From the NCBI GenBank assembly GCA_033549365.1, contig JAWSUF010000004.1, positions 99,816 to 163,815 on the forward strand: 64,000 nt of DNA, in the 5' to 3' direction. The notes beneath the pieces are model-generated. The model searched no databases. It was not told where the DNA came from and was given only the letters and a program-made list of their open reading frames with translations. The first letter of the stretch is position 1, and every line of letters starts with the position of its first letter. The position numbers and the translations under genes are program-made. Positions 1 to 8,860 of this stretch are shown piece by piece. This DNA is from Acidobacteriota bacterium. Its GTDB lineage: Bacteria > Acidobacteriota > Aminicenantia > Aminicenantales > Saccharicenantaceae.

Positions 1-571
1 TGGCGATCTGGTTGAGGACGATTTCCTCGATGACGATCCCGGCCCGGTCGATGCAGGTCTTGAGGTTTTGAAGCGAAGTGATGGACGAAGTGACGATGTG
101 CACATTGACTTCGAGCTTGACGCCGCTCATGCCGTGAGGATCGCGGATGCCGTCCTGCTCGTCGACGACGAACTCCTGAGGGATGATGTGAATGATCTCC
201 CGGTCCGGGGGAATGGAAAGCGCCTTGGACTGGTCGATGACCCGGCGGACGTCCTCGCGGCTGATGACCCGGTTTTTCCCGGATACGGCGACGACGCCGC
301 GGCTGTTGAAGCTCTTGATATGAGCGCCGGAGATGCCGATGAAGGCGGCGCCGATTTCGACGCCGGACATCAGTTCCGCCTCTTCCTGGGCCCGCTTGAT
401 GGCGGCCGTGGTGGCTTCGAGGTTGACCACGACGCCCTTCCGGAGGCCGCGGGAGTCGGCGGTTCCGATACCGATGATTTCCAGTTTGCGCTCCTCCGTG
501 ATTTCTCCGATGACGGCCACGACTTTGCGTGTTCCGATGTCGAAGCCGACGATATAGCTGCTTTTGGGCAT
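1..571 (-). CDS. ftsA: Cell division protein FtsA, N-terminal part (cut by window edge)
   Basis: Actin-fold ATPase that anchors FtsZ to the inner membrane at the division site. About 190 N-terminal residues are visible; the rest lies beyond position 1. The reading from the ATG at 571 begins MPKSSYIVGFDIGTRKVVAV, with the phosphate-1 motif GFDIGT typical of FtsA/MreB/Hsp70 folds, followed by the SHS2 (1C) region with GAAFIGISGAHI. The start codon overlaps the ftsQ stop by one base (TAATG) and is preceded by AGGAGG. It is the last gene of the cluster inside the window; ftsZ is expected next, outside it. Confidence 0.95.
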   Translation of the reverse strand, partial: MPKSSYIVGFDIGTRKVVAVIGEITEERKLEIIGIGTADSRGLRKGVVVNLEATTAAIKRAQEEAELMSGVEIGAAFIGISGAHIKSFNSRGVVAVSGKNRVISREDVRRVIDQSKALSIPPDREIIHIIPQEFVVDEQDGIRDPHGMSGVKLEVNVHIVTSSITSLQNLKTCIDRAGIVIEEIVLNQIA

Positions 572-1407
572 TAGTCCGCCTCCTTGGTGAACTGAGGCCT
601 CCGGGCCTCTCCGGCCGGTCTCCCGGGCCCGGCGGGTTTGAGCACGGCCCGGCCCGCGAACCTCAAGTCGACGCTCTCCAGGGGTCCGAACCGCGCTTCC
701 CAATCCGGCCGGCGCTCCCGGAAAACGTTCAATCCTTCCAACGCATCCGCGGCGGCGACCTTGATCAGGACGGGATCGTTTCGAAGTTTTATGGAAAGCC
801 CTCCGGAGTCCGTGAGATCCAGGGATTCCACGTCTCTTTTTTCGGTCTCCGGCAGGGCGTCCAGAAATGACCAGGCCGTTTTCAATTTCTCGTCGAGACC
901 GAATTGAAATCCGTCCCGATCCGTGAGCAGGGGAAGATCTTCGCCGGTCTCCGTTTCGGGCTTGCCGAGATCGACGCCATCCCGATCGATCAGACGCGGA
1001 GCGCTTCTGGAAATCCGGGCGGCGGGCCGGCGTTCCGCGACGTCCACAACCAGGGTCGAGGGAAAAACTCTCGAAACCCGGACATCGCGGACCCAGGTCA
1101 AACTCCGGATGTCCTCCTCAATTCCCCGGACATCGCAGAACAAAATATTTCCCAGGGGCCTGAGGCGCAAATCCTGAGCAATCTCGCGGCTCAGGGACGG
1201 ATGAGGGCAGGCGACCTTGACGTCGGTGATTTTGAGATGATCCCACGTCAGGAGATAGATCCAGGCTTCATGGAGAACCGCGAACAGCGCCACTTGAAGA
1301 AGAAGAAGAGAGAGAACGTGTCCGTATTTCAACGCGAAATGCCGGCGCACTTTCCGGGCCCGGGATTCCGAGACTCCGCGTTGAAAGGCCAAGGCCGATA
1401 CCGACAT
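571..1407 (-). CDS. ftsQ: Cell division protein FtsQ
   Basis: Bitopic membrane protein of the divisome that links early and late division proteins (FtsQLB). 278 residues: a basic cytoplasmic N-terminus, one membrane helix at about residues 28-50 (LSLLLLQVALFAVLHEAWI), then a POTRA domain (about 57-125, beginning LKITDVKVACPHPSL) and the FtsQ/DivIB beta domain. Lies between murC (2-bp gap) and ftsA (1-base overlap), the classical dcw position. Sequence is poorly conserved in this family, so the call rests on architecture plus position. Confidence 0.9.
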   Translation of the reverse strand: MSVSALAFQRGVSESRARKVRRHFALKYGHVLSLLLLQVALFAVLHEAWIYLLTWDHLKITDVKVACPHPSLSREIAQDLRLRPLGNILFCDVRGIEEDIRSLTWVRDVRVSRVFPSTLVVDVAERRPAARISRSAPRLIDRDGVDLGKPETETGEDLPLLTDRDGFQFGLDEKLKTAWSFLDALPETEKRDVESLDLTDSGGLSIKLRNDPVLIKVAAADALEGLNVFRERRPDWEARFGPLESVDLRFAGRAVLKPAGPGRPAGEARRPQFTKEAD

Positions 1408-1409
1408 GT

Positions 1410-2798
1410 TCAGGTCCTGTCCTCCAGTTTCTTGATCAGAGCCGGGATGATGCGGTTGATGGGACCCGCTCCCATGACAAAGATCATATCGTCCGCTTCG
1501 GCGAGTGATGCGGCCAGCGAGGGAACGGCCTCCATTTTCGGTTCAAAACGGACGTTTTTGTGGCCGAAATGCCGGATTTCATCGAAGAGGGCTTGGCCCG
1601 TGACGCCAGGCAGGGGGTTCTCTCCGGCCGGATAAACCTCGGTCACGATCAGGATATCGGCCTGATTGAACGAAGTCGCGAACTCCTTCATCAGGTGGGA
1701 CAGCCGGGAATAACGGTGGGGCTGAAAAACGGCCATGATGCGGCGTCTCCATCCCTGACGGGCGGCGTCGAGAGTCGCCCGGATTTCGGTCGGGTGATGG
1801 GCGTAATCCTCAATGACCATGATGCCGCCGACATCGGCCCGAAGTTCGAACCGGCGTCCCGTTCCGGTATATCCCTGAAGCGCGGCCAGGATGGTATCCA
1901 CGGGGATGTCGAGATCCAGCCCGACGGCCACGGCCGCCATGGCGTTCAGGATGTTGTGTTTTCCGGGGACCTGGAGGTGCAGCTCGCCGAGTTCGCGGCC
2001 GCGATGAAAAAGGCGGCTGTGGCTCGAAAAGTCCTTGAATCGGAAATCCCTGGCGAAAATATCCGCCTGGGCGGAAAATCCGTAGGTGATGATTTTCCGG
2101 TCGATCAGCGGGAGGATGCTCTGGAGATTGGGGTCGTCGAGACAAAGGATGACCGGGCCGTAAAACGGGACCTTGTTGGCGAAATTGACGAACGTGCTTT
2201 TAATCTCTTCCAGAGAATCGTACTGGTCGAGATGCTCGTTGTCGATATTGGTCAAAATGGCGATGAACGGGGAAAGAAAAAGAAAGGAGCGGTCGCTTTC
2301 ATCCGCCTCCGCGACGATGAAATCTCCGGTGCCCAATCGGGCGTTGGCTCCGAGGGTGTTCAGCCGGCCCCCGACAATGACCGTGGGATCGTAGCCCGCG
2401 GCGTCGAGAACGACGGCCGTCATCGAGGTCGTGGAGGTCTTGCCGTGGGATCCGGCCACGGCGACACCGTACTTCATCCGCATGAGTTCGGCCAGCATCT
2501 CCGCCCGCGGAATGACCGGAATGAGGCGGGTTCTGGCCTCCACCACCTCGACATTGGTCTCCCGAACCGCCGAAGAGATGACGACGACGTCGGCGTTGCG
2601 GACGTTTTCCGCCGCGTGGCCCACGGCGACTTCGGCGCCGAGCTTCCGGAGCCGCTGGAGAACGTCGCTGTCCTGGACGTCGGATCCGGAAACCTCGTAT
2701 TCGAGGTTGAGAAGAACCTCGGCGATTCCGCACATTCCCGTCCCCCCGATTCCGACCATGTGGATGCGCCGGAGTTTGCGGTAGCCTTTCTTGGTCAT
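1410..2798 (-). CDS. murC: UDP-N-acetylmuramate--L-alanine ligase MurC
   Basis: ATP-dependent cytoplasmic ligase adding L-Ala to UDP-MurNAc, first amino acid of the peptidoglycan stem. 462 residues, normal length. Shows the N-terminal Rossmann motif HMVGIGGTGMCGIAEVLL, the ATP loop GSHGKTSTT, and HHPTEIRATLDA of the C-terminal domain. The open frame runs on upstream for another 110 codons, but those overlap murG and do not resemble MurC. The ATG at 2798 forms an ATGA overlap with the murG stop and gives MTKKGYRKLRRIHMVG, so it is the chosen start. Confidence 0.96.
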   Translation of the reverse strand: MTKKGYRKLRRIHMVGIGGTGMCGIAEVLLNLEYEVSGSDVQDSDVLQRLRKLGAEVAVGHAAENVRNADVVVISSAVRETNVEVVEARTRLIPVIPRAEMLAELMRMKYGVAVAGSHGKTSTTSMTAVVLDAAGYDPTVIVGGRLNTLGANARLGTGDFIVAEADESDRSFLFLSPFIAILTNIDNEHLDQYDSLEEIKSTFVNFANKVPFYGPVILCLDDPNLQSILPLIDRKIITYGFSAQADIFARDFRFKDFSSHSRLFHRGRELGELHLQVPGKHNILNAMAAVAVGLDLDIPVDTILAALQGYTGTGRRFELRADVGGIMVIEDYAHHPTEIRATLDAARQGWRRRIMAVFQPHRYSRLSHLMKEFATSFNQADILIVTEVYPAGENPLPGVTGQALFDEIRHFGHKNVRFEPKMEAVPSLAASLAEADDMIFVMGAGPINRIIPALIKKLEDRT

Positions 2799-3898
2799 CG
2801 TTCCCCTCCCGGTGGGTCTTGATCGATCAGCTTCAGACAGAGTTCGGCAATATGCCCAGCGGCGTCCACTCGGCGCAAACTCTCCAGACTCATCTGCATG
2901 GCCGCCAATTTTGCCCGGTCTTCCAGCAGATCCAGGATTTTCCCGGCCAGCGCTTCCGGAGTCGCATCCTTTTCCAGAAGGACTTCGGCGCCCCCCGCCT
3001 TTTCCAGAACCCGGGCGTTGTGTTCCTGATGGTTTTCGGCCGCTCCGGCGAAGGGAACCAAAATGGAGGGTTTCCGGGCGGCGATAAGTTCGGCCACGGA
3101 TGTGGCTCCGGCCCGGCAGACGATGCAATCCGCCTCATCGAAAGCTGCGGGCATGTCCCAGAGATATGCCTCAGTGCGGGCGCTCTCGAACCCCTGTTCG
3201 GTGTAGGCGGCGCGGGTCGCGTCCAGGTCCGAGCTCCCGGTCTGGTGAATGATGCGAATCCGCCGCCCGCTGTTTTGGAGAAGGGGGAGAGCCGCCGTCG
3301 CCGTCCGATTGAGAAAATGCGAACCCTGGCTTCCTCCGAAGATCAGGACAACCGGAATCTCCCTCTTTTCCCGGCGGACCTGGAGATTGAAAAACTCATC
3401 GCGCACGGGGTTGCCGATGAAAACGCCCTTGTCGCCGAAAAAGGGCAGGGAATCGGCGAAGGAGGTCACGGCCCGATCGACGAAGCGCCGCAGCATCCGG
3501 TTGGTGAAGCCCGGACGAACGTTCTGTTCCAGAATGACGGTCGGGCGTCCCAGCCAGGCGGCCGGAAGGACGACGGGGCCTGAACTGTAGCCGCCCATCC
3601 CGATAACGAGGGCCGGCCGGAGAACGGTCAGGAGATAAACGGATTTCAGGAAGGCCGCGGGCAGAAGAAAGGCGGCGCGCAGGCTTTTCCATCCCCGGCC
3701 GACAAGGCCTTCGACCGCAAGGGAGATGAAACGGACGCCGTGGCGCTCCATGATTTGCCTTTCGACATCCCGGCGGCCGCCGACATACACCAGTTGGAGA
3801 TCGGGGCTTTTCGCCTTGAGGGCCCGGCCGACCATGAGCGAAGGATAGAGATGCCCTCCGGTGCCGCCGCCGCAGATCACGATGTTCCGCGGCTTCAC
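2795..3898 (-). CDS. murG: UDP-GlcNAc:lipid I GlcNAc transferase MurG
   Basis: Peripheral inner-membrane glycosyltransferase (GT28) that converts lipid I to lipid II. 367 residues. The N-terminal glycine-rich loop GGGTGGHLYPSL, the second G-loop GGSQGSHFLNRTA and the UDP-GlcNAc contact region CRAGATSVAELIAARKP are all present. ATGA overlaps with ftsW upstream and murC downstream indicate translational coupling. Confidence 0.97.
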   Translation of the reverse strand: MKPRNIVICGGGTGGHLYPSLMVGRALKAKSPDLQLVYVGGRRDVERQIMERHGVRFISLAVEGLVGRGWKSLRAAFLLPAAFLKSVYLLTVLRPALVIGMGGYSSGPVVLPAAWLGRPTVILEQNVRPGFTNRMLRRFVDRAVTSFADSLPFFGDKGVFIGNPVRDEFFNLQVRREKREIPVVLIFGGSQGSHFLNRTATAALPLLQNSGRRIRIIHQTGSSDLDATRAAYTEQGFESARTEAYLWDMPAAFDEADCIVCRAGATSVAELIAARKPSILVPFAGAAENHQEHNARVLEKAGGAEVLLEKDATPEALAGKILDLLEDRAKLAAMQMSLESLRRVDAAGHIAELCLKLIDQDPPGGER

Positions 3899-5007
3899 GT
3901 CAGCCCTCCGGATTCCCGCTTACGCCGGGAGATGTTGAGAAGAAGCCCCGCGGCCGCCAGGCTGCAGAGAAGGGCCGATCGTCCGAAGGAAATGAAAGGC
4001 AGGGGCAGCCCTGTCGCCGGACCCAGCCCGAGAACAATCGAGATGTTGAGCAGAGACTGGGCCGTGATCATGAGCGTCAAGCCGGCCGCGACGAGCTTGT
4101 GTAGAGGATCGGCGGTGCGGAGTGCGATGGCCAGGCCCCGCCACAAAAAGATGAAAAACAGCGTCAGGGTGAAAACCGTTCCCAGGAGACCGAACTCTTC
4201 ACCAAGAATCGCATAGATGAAATCCGTGTGGGCGCAGGGCAGGAAGAACAGCTTCTGAATACTTCCTCCCAGGTTGACTCCCAGGATGCCGCCCGCGCCT
4301 ACGGCCAGTTTGGACTGGATGACCTGGAAGCTTTTTCCCAGGACGTCCTTTTCCATCGTCAGGAACTCCAGGATGCGGTCCATTCGATAGTCGGCCCGAA
4401 GGAGAAAGAAAAAGAAGACGCCCAAAGCCCCGGCGCCCGCCGCCAGGAAATATCTCAGCCGGACGCCACCCAGGAAAAGCATGGCCGACGAGACGGCGAA
4501 GAGGAAAACGGCGGTGCTGTAATCCGGTTGTTTCAGGATGAGGACGACGAAAACCATGATGACGAGAAACGGCACAAGAACGATTTTCCATTCGTGGAGA
4601 CGGTCTTTTCGGCTGTGGCAATAATGGGCCGTGAAAAGAACGAGGGCGATCTTGGCCAGTTCGGAGGGCTGGAAGCGCAATCCGAACAGAAAGACCCACC
4701 GTTGAGTGTTGGCCACGGGGGGCATCACGAGGCAGAGAAGAAGCAGAATGAAACTGACGATGAGCAGGCCATAGACGGCCGCCGTGCTGTTGAAAATATC
4801 TTTGTGGAAGGAAGCCGCCGCGGCCAGCACAACGAGGCCCACGAGAACGCCGAAAACCTGATGAACGAAAAAATAAAGGGGATGGCCGTACTTTTCTCCG
4901 GCCAGGATGGCTGATGAGCTGAAAACCATGAGAATTCCGACAACGAGAAGCAGCAGGGTTGCCGCCAAAAGCGTTTTATCCAGGCCCTGCCGTGCGTTGC
5001 CGCTCAT
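3895..5007 (-). CDS. ftsW: Peptidoglycan glycosyltransferase FtsW (SEDS family)
   Basis: Polytopic inner-membrane SEDS glycan polymerase that works with FtsI at the septum. 370 residues, with about ten predicted hydrophobic helices. Carries SEDS signatures such as the QPSELAKIALVLFTAHY segment, the KQPDYSTAVFLF region and the C-terminal LPFISFGRSALL. Starts 3 bp after the murD stop and overlaps murG by 4 bp. Its place among mur genes and the presence of ftsI argue for FtsW rather than RodA. Confidence 0.93.
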   Translation of the reverse strand: MSGNARQGLDKTLLAATLLLLVVGILMVFSSSAILAGEKYGHPLYFFVHQVFGVLVGLVVLAAAASFHKDIFNSTAAVYGLLIVSFILLLLCLVMPPVANTQRWVFLFGLRFQPSELAKIALVLFTAHYCHSRKDRLHEWKIVLVPFLVIMVFVVLILKQPDYSTAVFLFAVSSAMLFLGGVRLRYFLAAGAGALGVFFFFLLRADYRMDRILEFLTMEKDVLGKSFQVIQSKLAVGAGGILGVNLGGSIQKLFFLPCAHTDFIYAILGEEFGLLGTVFTLTLFFIFLWRGLAIALRTADPLHKLVAAGLTLMITAQSLLNISIVLGLGPATGLPLPFISFGRSALLCSLAAAGLLLNISRRKRESGGLT

Positions 5008-5010
5008 GAT

Positions 5011-6384
5011 TCAGACCTTTTTCCTTTCCAAAATCCGGGCGATTTTCCGCACTTCGTTTTTGAACACCCGGCCCCGCTCCTCGAAACTCCGGAACATGTC
5101 CCAGCTTGTGCAGGCGGGTGCCAGAAGAACGACCTGGCCGGGTTCCGCCGCGGCGAAGGCCCGCCGCACCGCATCCCGGAATGAAGAGGCCCGTTCCAGA
5201 GAAACGGCGCCTTTCAGGGCGTTTTCCAAAGCGTCCGCGGCCTCGCCGACAAGAACCGCCCGGGCGGCTTTTTTTCGAACCGCCGGCCGAAGAGGACGGA
5301 AATCCCCTCCCTTGGCGCGGCCTCCCAGAATAAGGATGACCCGGTCTTCGACGGCGGCCAGGGCTTTGAGCGCGGCGTCCACGGTTGTGGCCTTGGAATC
5401 GTTGATAAAACGGACGCCCCGGAAGGTCAGTACATTCTCCAGCCGGTGTTCGAGTCCCTGGAAGGCCCGGATGGTCGTCTTCATCCGCCCGGGAGAGACG
5501 CCGAGCAGGTGTCCGGTCAGGGCCGCGGCCATGACATTCTCATGGTTGTGGGTTCCCGGGAGGCGGATGTCGCTCAGCGGAATCAAGGGTTTTTCTCCGC
5601 CGTCGTTCAGAACGATCCAACCGTTGCGGATGAAGACGCCCCGGGTCGGGAGCGCCTTTCGGCTGAAGGCGGCCGTCTGAAAGGGACCCTCCCGGCGCAC
5701 GGCCCAAACCCGGGCATCGTCCCTGTTGAGAACGGCGTGATCCCGGGCGGACATGTTGCGGAAGAGTTTTTTCTTCGCGGCGAAGTAGGCCTCGAAGGAG
5801 CCGTGCCAGTCGATGTGGTTTTCCGAGATGTTGAGAAACACGGCCGTGTCGGGGCGGAACCGCTCGGTGTGTTCCAACTGAAAGCTCGAGATTTCGACGA
5901 CATAGACATGGCCGGTGCTGCTGGCTTCGACGAAGGAAATCAGCGGTGTCCCGATGTTCCCGGCCAGGTAAGATTTCCGGCCGGCATCCGTGAGGATTCT
6001 GTGGATCAGGGTCGCCGTCGTGGATTTTCCGTTCGTTCCGGTGACGGCGACAATTGTGCCCCGCAGAAAGCGTCCGGCCAGTTCGATTTCGGAAAGGATC
6101 GGTGTGCCGGCTCGCCCGGCCGCCGCAACGGCCGGGTGAGGAGGAACGCCGGGGCTGAGGAGGATCAGGTCCCGATCTCGAAGGAAGGCCTCCGTATGAC
6201 CGCCCGTTTCAAAACGGATGCCCCGGTCCTTCCAGCGAGACGCGGATTTGCCGAGTTCGCCGGCCGCTCGTTTTTCGGTCACCGAGACTCGGGCGCCGCG
6301 CCGGTGGAGAAAACGCACCAGGGCGGCCCCGGTTTTCCCGAAACCGACAACGAGCGCGTCTTTATTCCTCAGGTCCATGATCAT
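5011..6384 (-). CDS. murD: UDP-MurNAc-L-alanine--D-glutamate ligase MurD
   Basis: Cytoplasmic ATP-dependent ligase adding D-Glu to UDP-MurNAc-L-Ala. 457 residues. The N-terminus MIMDLRNKDALVVGFGKTGA gives the Rossmann fold, VTGTNGKSTTATLI is the ATP loop, and the C-terminal domain has FINDSKATTVDAALKAL. The frame stays open far upstream across mraY, but the ATG at 6384 (ATGA overlap with the mraY stop) begins the conserved protein; a second ATG at 6378 is also possible. Confidence 0.96.
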   Translation of the reverse strand: MIMDLRNKDALVVGFGKTGAALVRFLHRRGARVSVTEKRAAGELGKSASRWKDRGIRFETGGHTEAFLRDRDLILLSPGVPPHPAVAAAGRAGTPILSEIELAGRFLRGTIVAVTGTNGKSTTATLIHRILTDAGRKSYLAGNIGTPLISFVEASSTGHVYVVEISSFQLEHTERFRPDTAVFLNISENHIDWHGSFEAYFAAKKKLFRNMSARDHAVLNRDDARVWAVRREGPFQTAAFSRKALPTRGVFIRNGWIVLNDGGEKPLIPLSDIRLPGTHNHENVMAAALTGHLLGVSPGRMKTTIRAFQGLEHRLENVLTFRGVRFINDSKATTVDAALKALAAVEDRVILILGGRAKGGDFRPLRPAVRKKAARAVLVGEAADALENALKGAVSLERASSFRDAVRRAFAAAEPGQVVLLAPACTSWDMFRSFEERGRVFKNEVRKIARILERKKV

Positions 6385-7469
6385 CTCAATTTCAATGTCG
6401 TCAGACTGAACAGGGCGAATACCAGTCCCAGAATCCAGAAGCGGACGACGACCTTTTCCTCCGGCCAGCCGCTGAGCTCGAAGTGGTGGTGGAGCGGCGC
6501 CATTTTGAAGATCCGGCGCCCGCCCGACAACTTGAAGTAGGACACCTGCAGGATGACCGAAAGGGCTTCCAGGATGAAAACTCCGGCCACCGCGAAGAGA
6601 AGAAATTCCTGCTTGATCAGAACGGCGACGATGCCCAGCGATCCGCCGAGAGAGAGCGCGCCGACGTCGCCCATGAACATTTGCGCCGGATGGCAGTTGA
6701 ACCACAGAAAACCGAGACAGGCGGCCGTCAGCGCGCCGCCGAAGACGGTCAGCTCGGCGGCCGCCGGAACCATGGGGATGTTCAGGTACTGGGACCAGAG
6801 GGCGTGACCGGCGATGTAGGTCAGCGCGGTCAGGGCGCCGGCGCTGATGAGCGTCAGGCCGATGGCCAAACCGTCCAGGCCGTCCGCCAGATTGACGGCG
6901 TTCGAGGCGCCGACAAGGATGAACATGATCCAGGGCAGGTAGAAAATGCCGAGATAGGGGACCCAGGTTTTGAAAAAAGGAAAGGCCATGTGGAGATCGA
7001 ACAGTCCCCGGTTTCCCATAACAACAAGAGCGATCCCCAGGCCGAGGGCCAGGGCGATTTGAAGGCTGATTTTCTGTCCGCTTTTCAGGCCCAGCGACTG
7101 CCTCCGCCGGATTTTCAGGACATCGTCCGCCCCTCCGATCAGCCCGAAGAAAAACATCGTTCCCATGGCCGTCCAGACATAGAGGTTCGAAAGGTTTCCC
7201 CAGATGAGGGTTGAGACCAGCGTGGAGAAAATGATGAGGATTCCGCCCATGGACGGTGTGCCCTTTTTGGCGGAATGCGAAGGCGGTCCGTCCGTACGGA
7301 TTTCCTGTTTGATTTGGAATTTCCTGAGAAGCTTGATCATCGGCGGCCCGAGAAGAAAGCACAGCAGGAGCGCCGTAAGGGCGGCCAGAGCCGTCCGGAC
7401 GGTGATGTACCGGAAGACGTTGAAAAACGACAAGGAGCTTTTTAGAGGAACGAGAAGCCAGTACAGCAC
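6381..7469 (-). CDS. mraY: Phospho-N-acetylmuramoyl-pentapeptide transferase MraY
   Basis: Integral membrane enzyme making lipid I from undecaprenyl phosphate and UDP-MurNAc-pentapeptide. 362 residues with about ten membrane helices. Conserved motifs: TPSMGGILII, the aspartate pair in GGADDVLKIRRRQSLGL, NAVNLADGLDGLA, FMGDVGALSLGG and the histidine motif LHHHFELSGW. Starts with GTG at 7469, supported by AAGGAGTG 6-7 bases upstream. Lies 3 bp after the murF stop. Confidence 0.97.
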   Translation of the reverse strand: MLYWLLVPLKSSLSFFNVFRYITVRTALAALTALLLCFLLGPPMIKLLRKFQIKQEIRTDGPPSHSAKKGTPSMGGILIIFSTLVSTLIWGNLSNLYVWTAMGTMFFFGLIGGADDVLKIRRRQSLGLKSGQKISLQIALALGLGIALVVMGNRGLFDLHMAFPFFKTWVPYLGIFYLPWIMFILVGASNAVNLADGLDGLAIGLTLISAGALTALTYIAGHALWSQYLNIPMVPAAAELTVFGGALTAACLGFLWFNCHPAQMFMGDVGALSLGGSLGIVAVLIKQEFLLFAVAGVFILEALSVILQVSYFKLSGGRRIFKMAPLHHHFELSGWPEEKVVVRFWILGLVFALFSLTTLKLR

Positions 7470-7472
7470 GGG

Positions 7473-8858
7473 TCACTCCTTTCGGTCTTTTTTCAGGGCG
7501 TCGACGATTCGGTCCATGGCCATACCCCGGGACCCTTTGACGAGGACGAGATCCCCGGGTTCCAGATAGTTTCCGGCGGCCTGGGCCGCTTGCCGGGCAT
7601 CCGGAAAAACGTAGACGGCGTCACCCGGCATGCCGGCCGCCTCGGCCCCGTCGGCCATATGAGCGGCAAGGGGACCGGCCGTGATGAGCAAATCCCAGCC
7701 TTCCCGGAAAACGGTTTCTCCGGCCCGGCGGTGAAAATCGATCTCGGAGGGCCCCAGTTCCAGCATGTCTCCGAGAACGGCCACTTTTCTCCGGGCGGGG
7801 AGACGGCCGAGACTGCGAAGTACGGATGCCAACGCTTCGGGATTGGAGTTGTAGGAATCGTCATAGACCCGGATGCCGTTTTCGAGTTCCAGAAAAACGC
7901 CCCGCCGGTCGTGAGGTTTAAGGCGGGTCAGGCCTTCAACGACGGCATCGGCCGGAACCCGGAACGCCAGACAGATGCCGGCCGCGGCCAGGGCATTGAG
8001 GAGGAAAGCCTCGCCGACGAAGGGAAGAAAAGCTTCGGACCGGCGGCCGCCATATTCCAGAGTGAAACGCATTCCCCGATCATCTTCGGTTCGGATATCG
8101 AAAGCCCGGACGGCGTGGCCCGGCCCGAGTCCGAAATGAATGCATTCCCCCGGCCATCCGCCCGCCATTCTCAGAACGAGCTCATCGTCGCCGTTCAAAA
8201 CGGCGGTCGCTCCGGGCTTGGCCCCGTCGAGAATTTCCTTCTTGGCCCGGGCGATGGCTTCGATGCCGTCGAAATATTGGAGATGAACGGGGAGGACGTT
8301 GGTGATGACGGCGATGTCGGGTGGCGCGATCCGCGTCAGTGCCAGAATTTCTCCTGAGGCGCTCATGCCCATTTCCAGAACGGCGACCTCGTGGTTTTCA
8401 TCCAGCCCGAGGAGCGAGAGGGGAAGGCCCAGATGGTTGTTGAAATTCCCTTCGGACCTGAGGATGCCCAGGCGTGGAGACAGGAGGTCGGCGGCGAACT
8501 CCTTGGTTGTCGTTTTTCCCGCGCTTCCGGTGACGGCGACGATCTTGACCGGGTGATGGTTGAGAACGGCCGCCGCGAGGTCCTGAAGACCCCGGATCGT
8601 GTCGGGAACTTCGAGAAGGGCGAACCCCTTGCGGGGCGGGGAGATCGGCCGGGATACCATCGCGCCGCGGGCGCCCCGTTCCGAGGCGGCCGGAATGAAA
8701 TCGTGGCCGTCGCGATGCCCCGGGAGGGCGAAAAAGAGATCGCCCGGCCCGGACGTCCGGGAATCGATTGTATATCCCGTGAAGACGGTCTCCGGGCGTC
8801 CGGAAAGGATCCGGCCCCCCGAGTACTCGGCGGCGGTGTCGAGTCGAAGCGCGGCCAT
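7473..8858 (-). CDS. murF: UDP-MurNAc-tripeptide--D-alanyl-D-alanine ligase MurF
   Basis: Cytoplasmic ligase adding D-Ala-D-Ala to complete the pentapeptide precursor. 461 residues. Key motifs: the ATP loop VTGSAGKTTTKEF, NFNNHLGLPLSLL, the EMGMSASGEI segment and the D-Ala-D-Ala-side YDDSYNSNPEAL. Two base pairs separate its ATG from the murE stop. Normal length, no anomaly. Confidence 0.96.
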   Translation of the reverse strand: MAALRLDTAAEYSGGRILSGRPETVFTGYTIDSRTSGPGDLFFALPGHRDGHDFIPAASERGARGAMVSRPISPPRKGFALLEVPDTIRGLQDLAAAVLNHHPVKIVAVTGSAGKTTTKEFAADLLSPRLGILRSEGNFNNHLGLPLSLLGLDENHEVAVLEMGMSASGEILALTRIAPPDIAVITNVLPVHLQYFDGIEAIARAKKEILDGAKPGATAVLNGDDELVLRMAGGWPGECIHFGLGPGHAVRAFDIRTEDDRGMRFTLEYGGRRSEAFLPFVGEAFLLNALAAAGICLAFRVPADAVVEGLTRLKPHDRRGVFLELENGIRVYDDSYNSNPEALASVLRSLGRLPARRKVAVLGDMLELGPSEIDFHRRAGETVFREGWDLLITAGPLAAHMADGAEAAGMPGDAVYVFPDARQAAQAAGNYLEPGDLVLVKGSRGMAMDRIVDALKKDRKE

Positions 8859-8860
8859 AT

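Noticed and set aside
2799..3128. Upstream in-frame extension of murC (also seen for murD, murE, ftsI and leuS)
   Set aside because: The extensions overlap the preceding gene or unrelated sequence and do not match the protein families; ATGA-overlap or conserved starts explain the genes.
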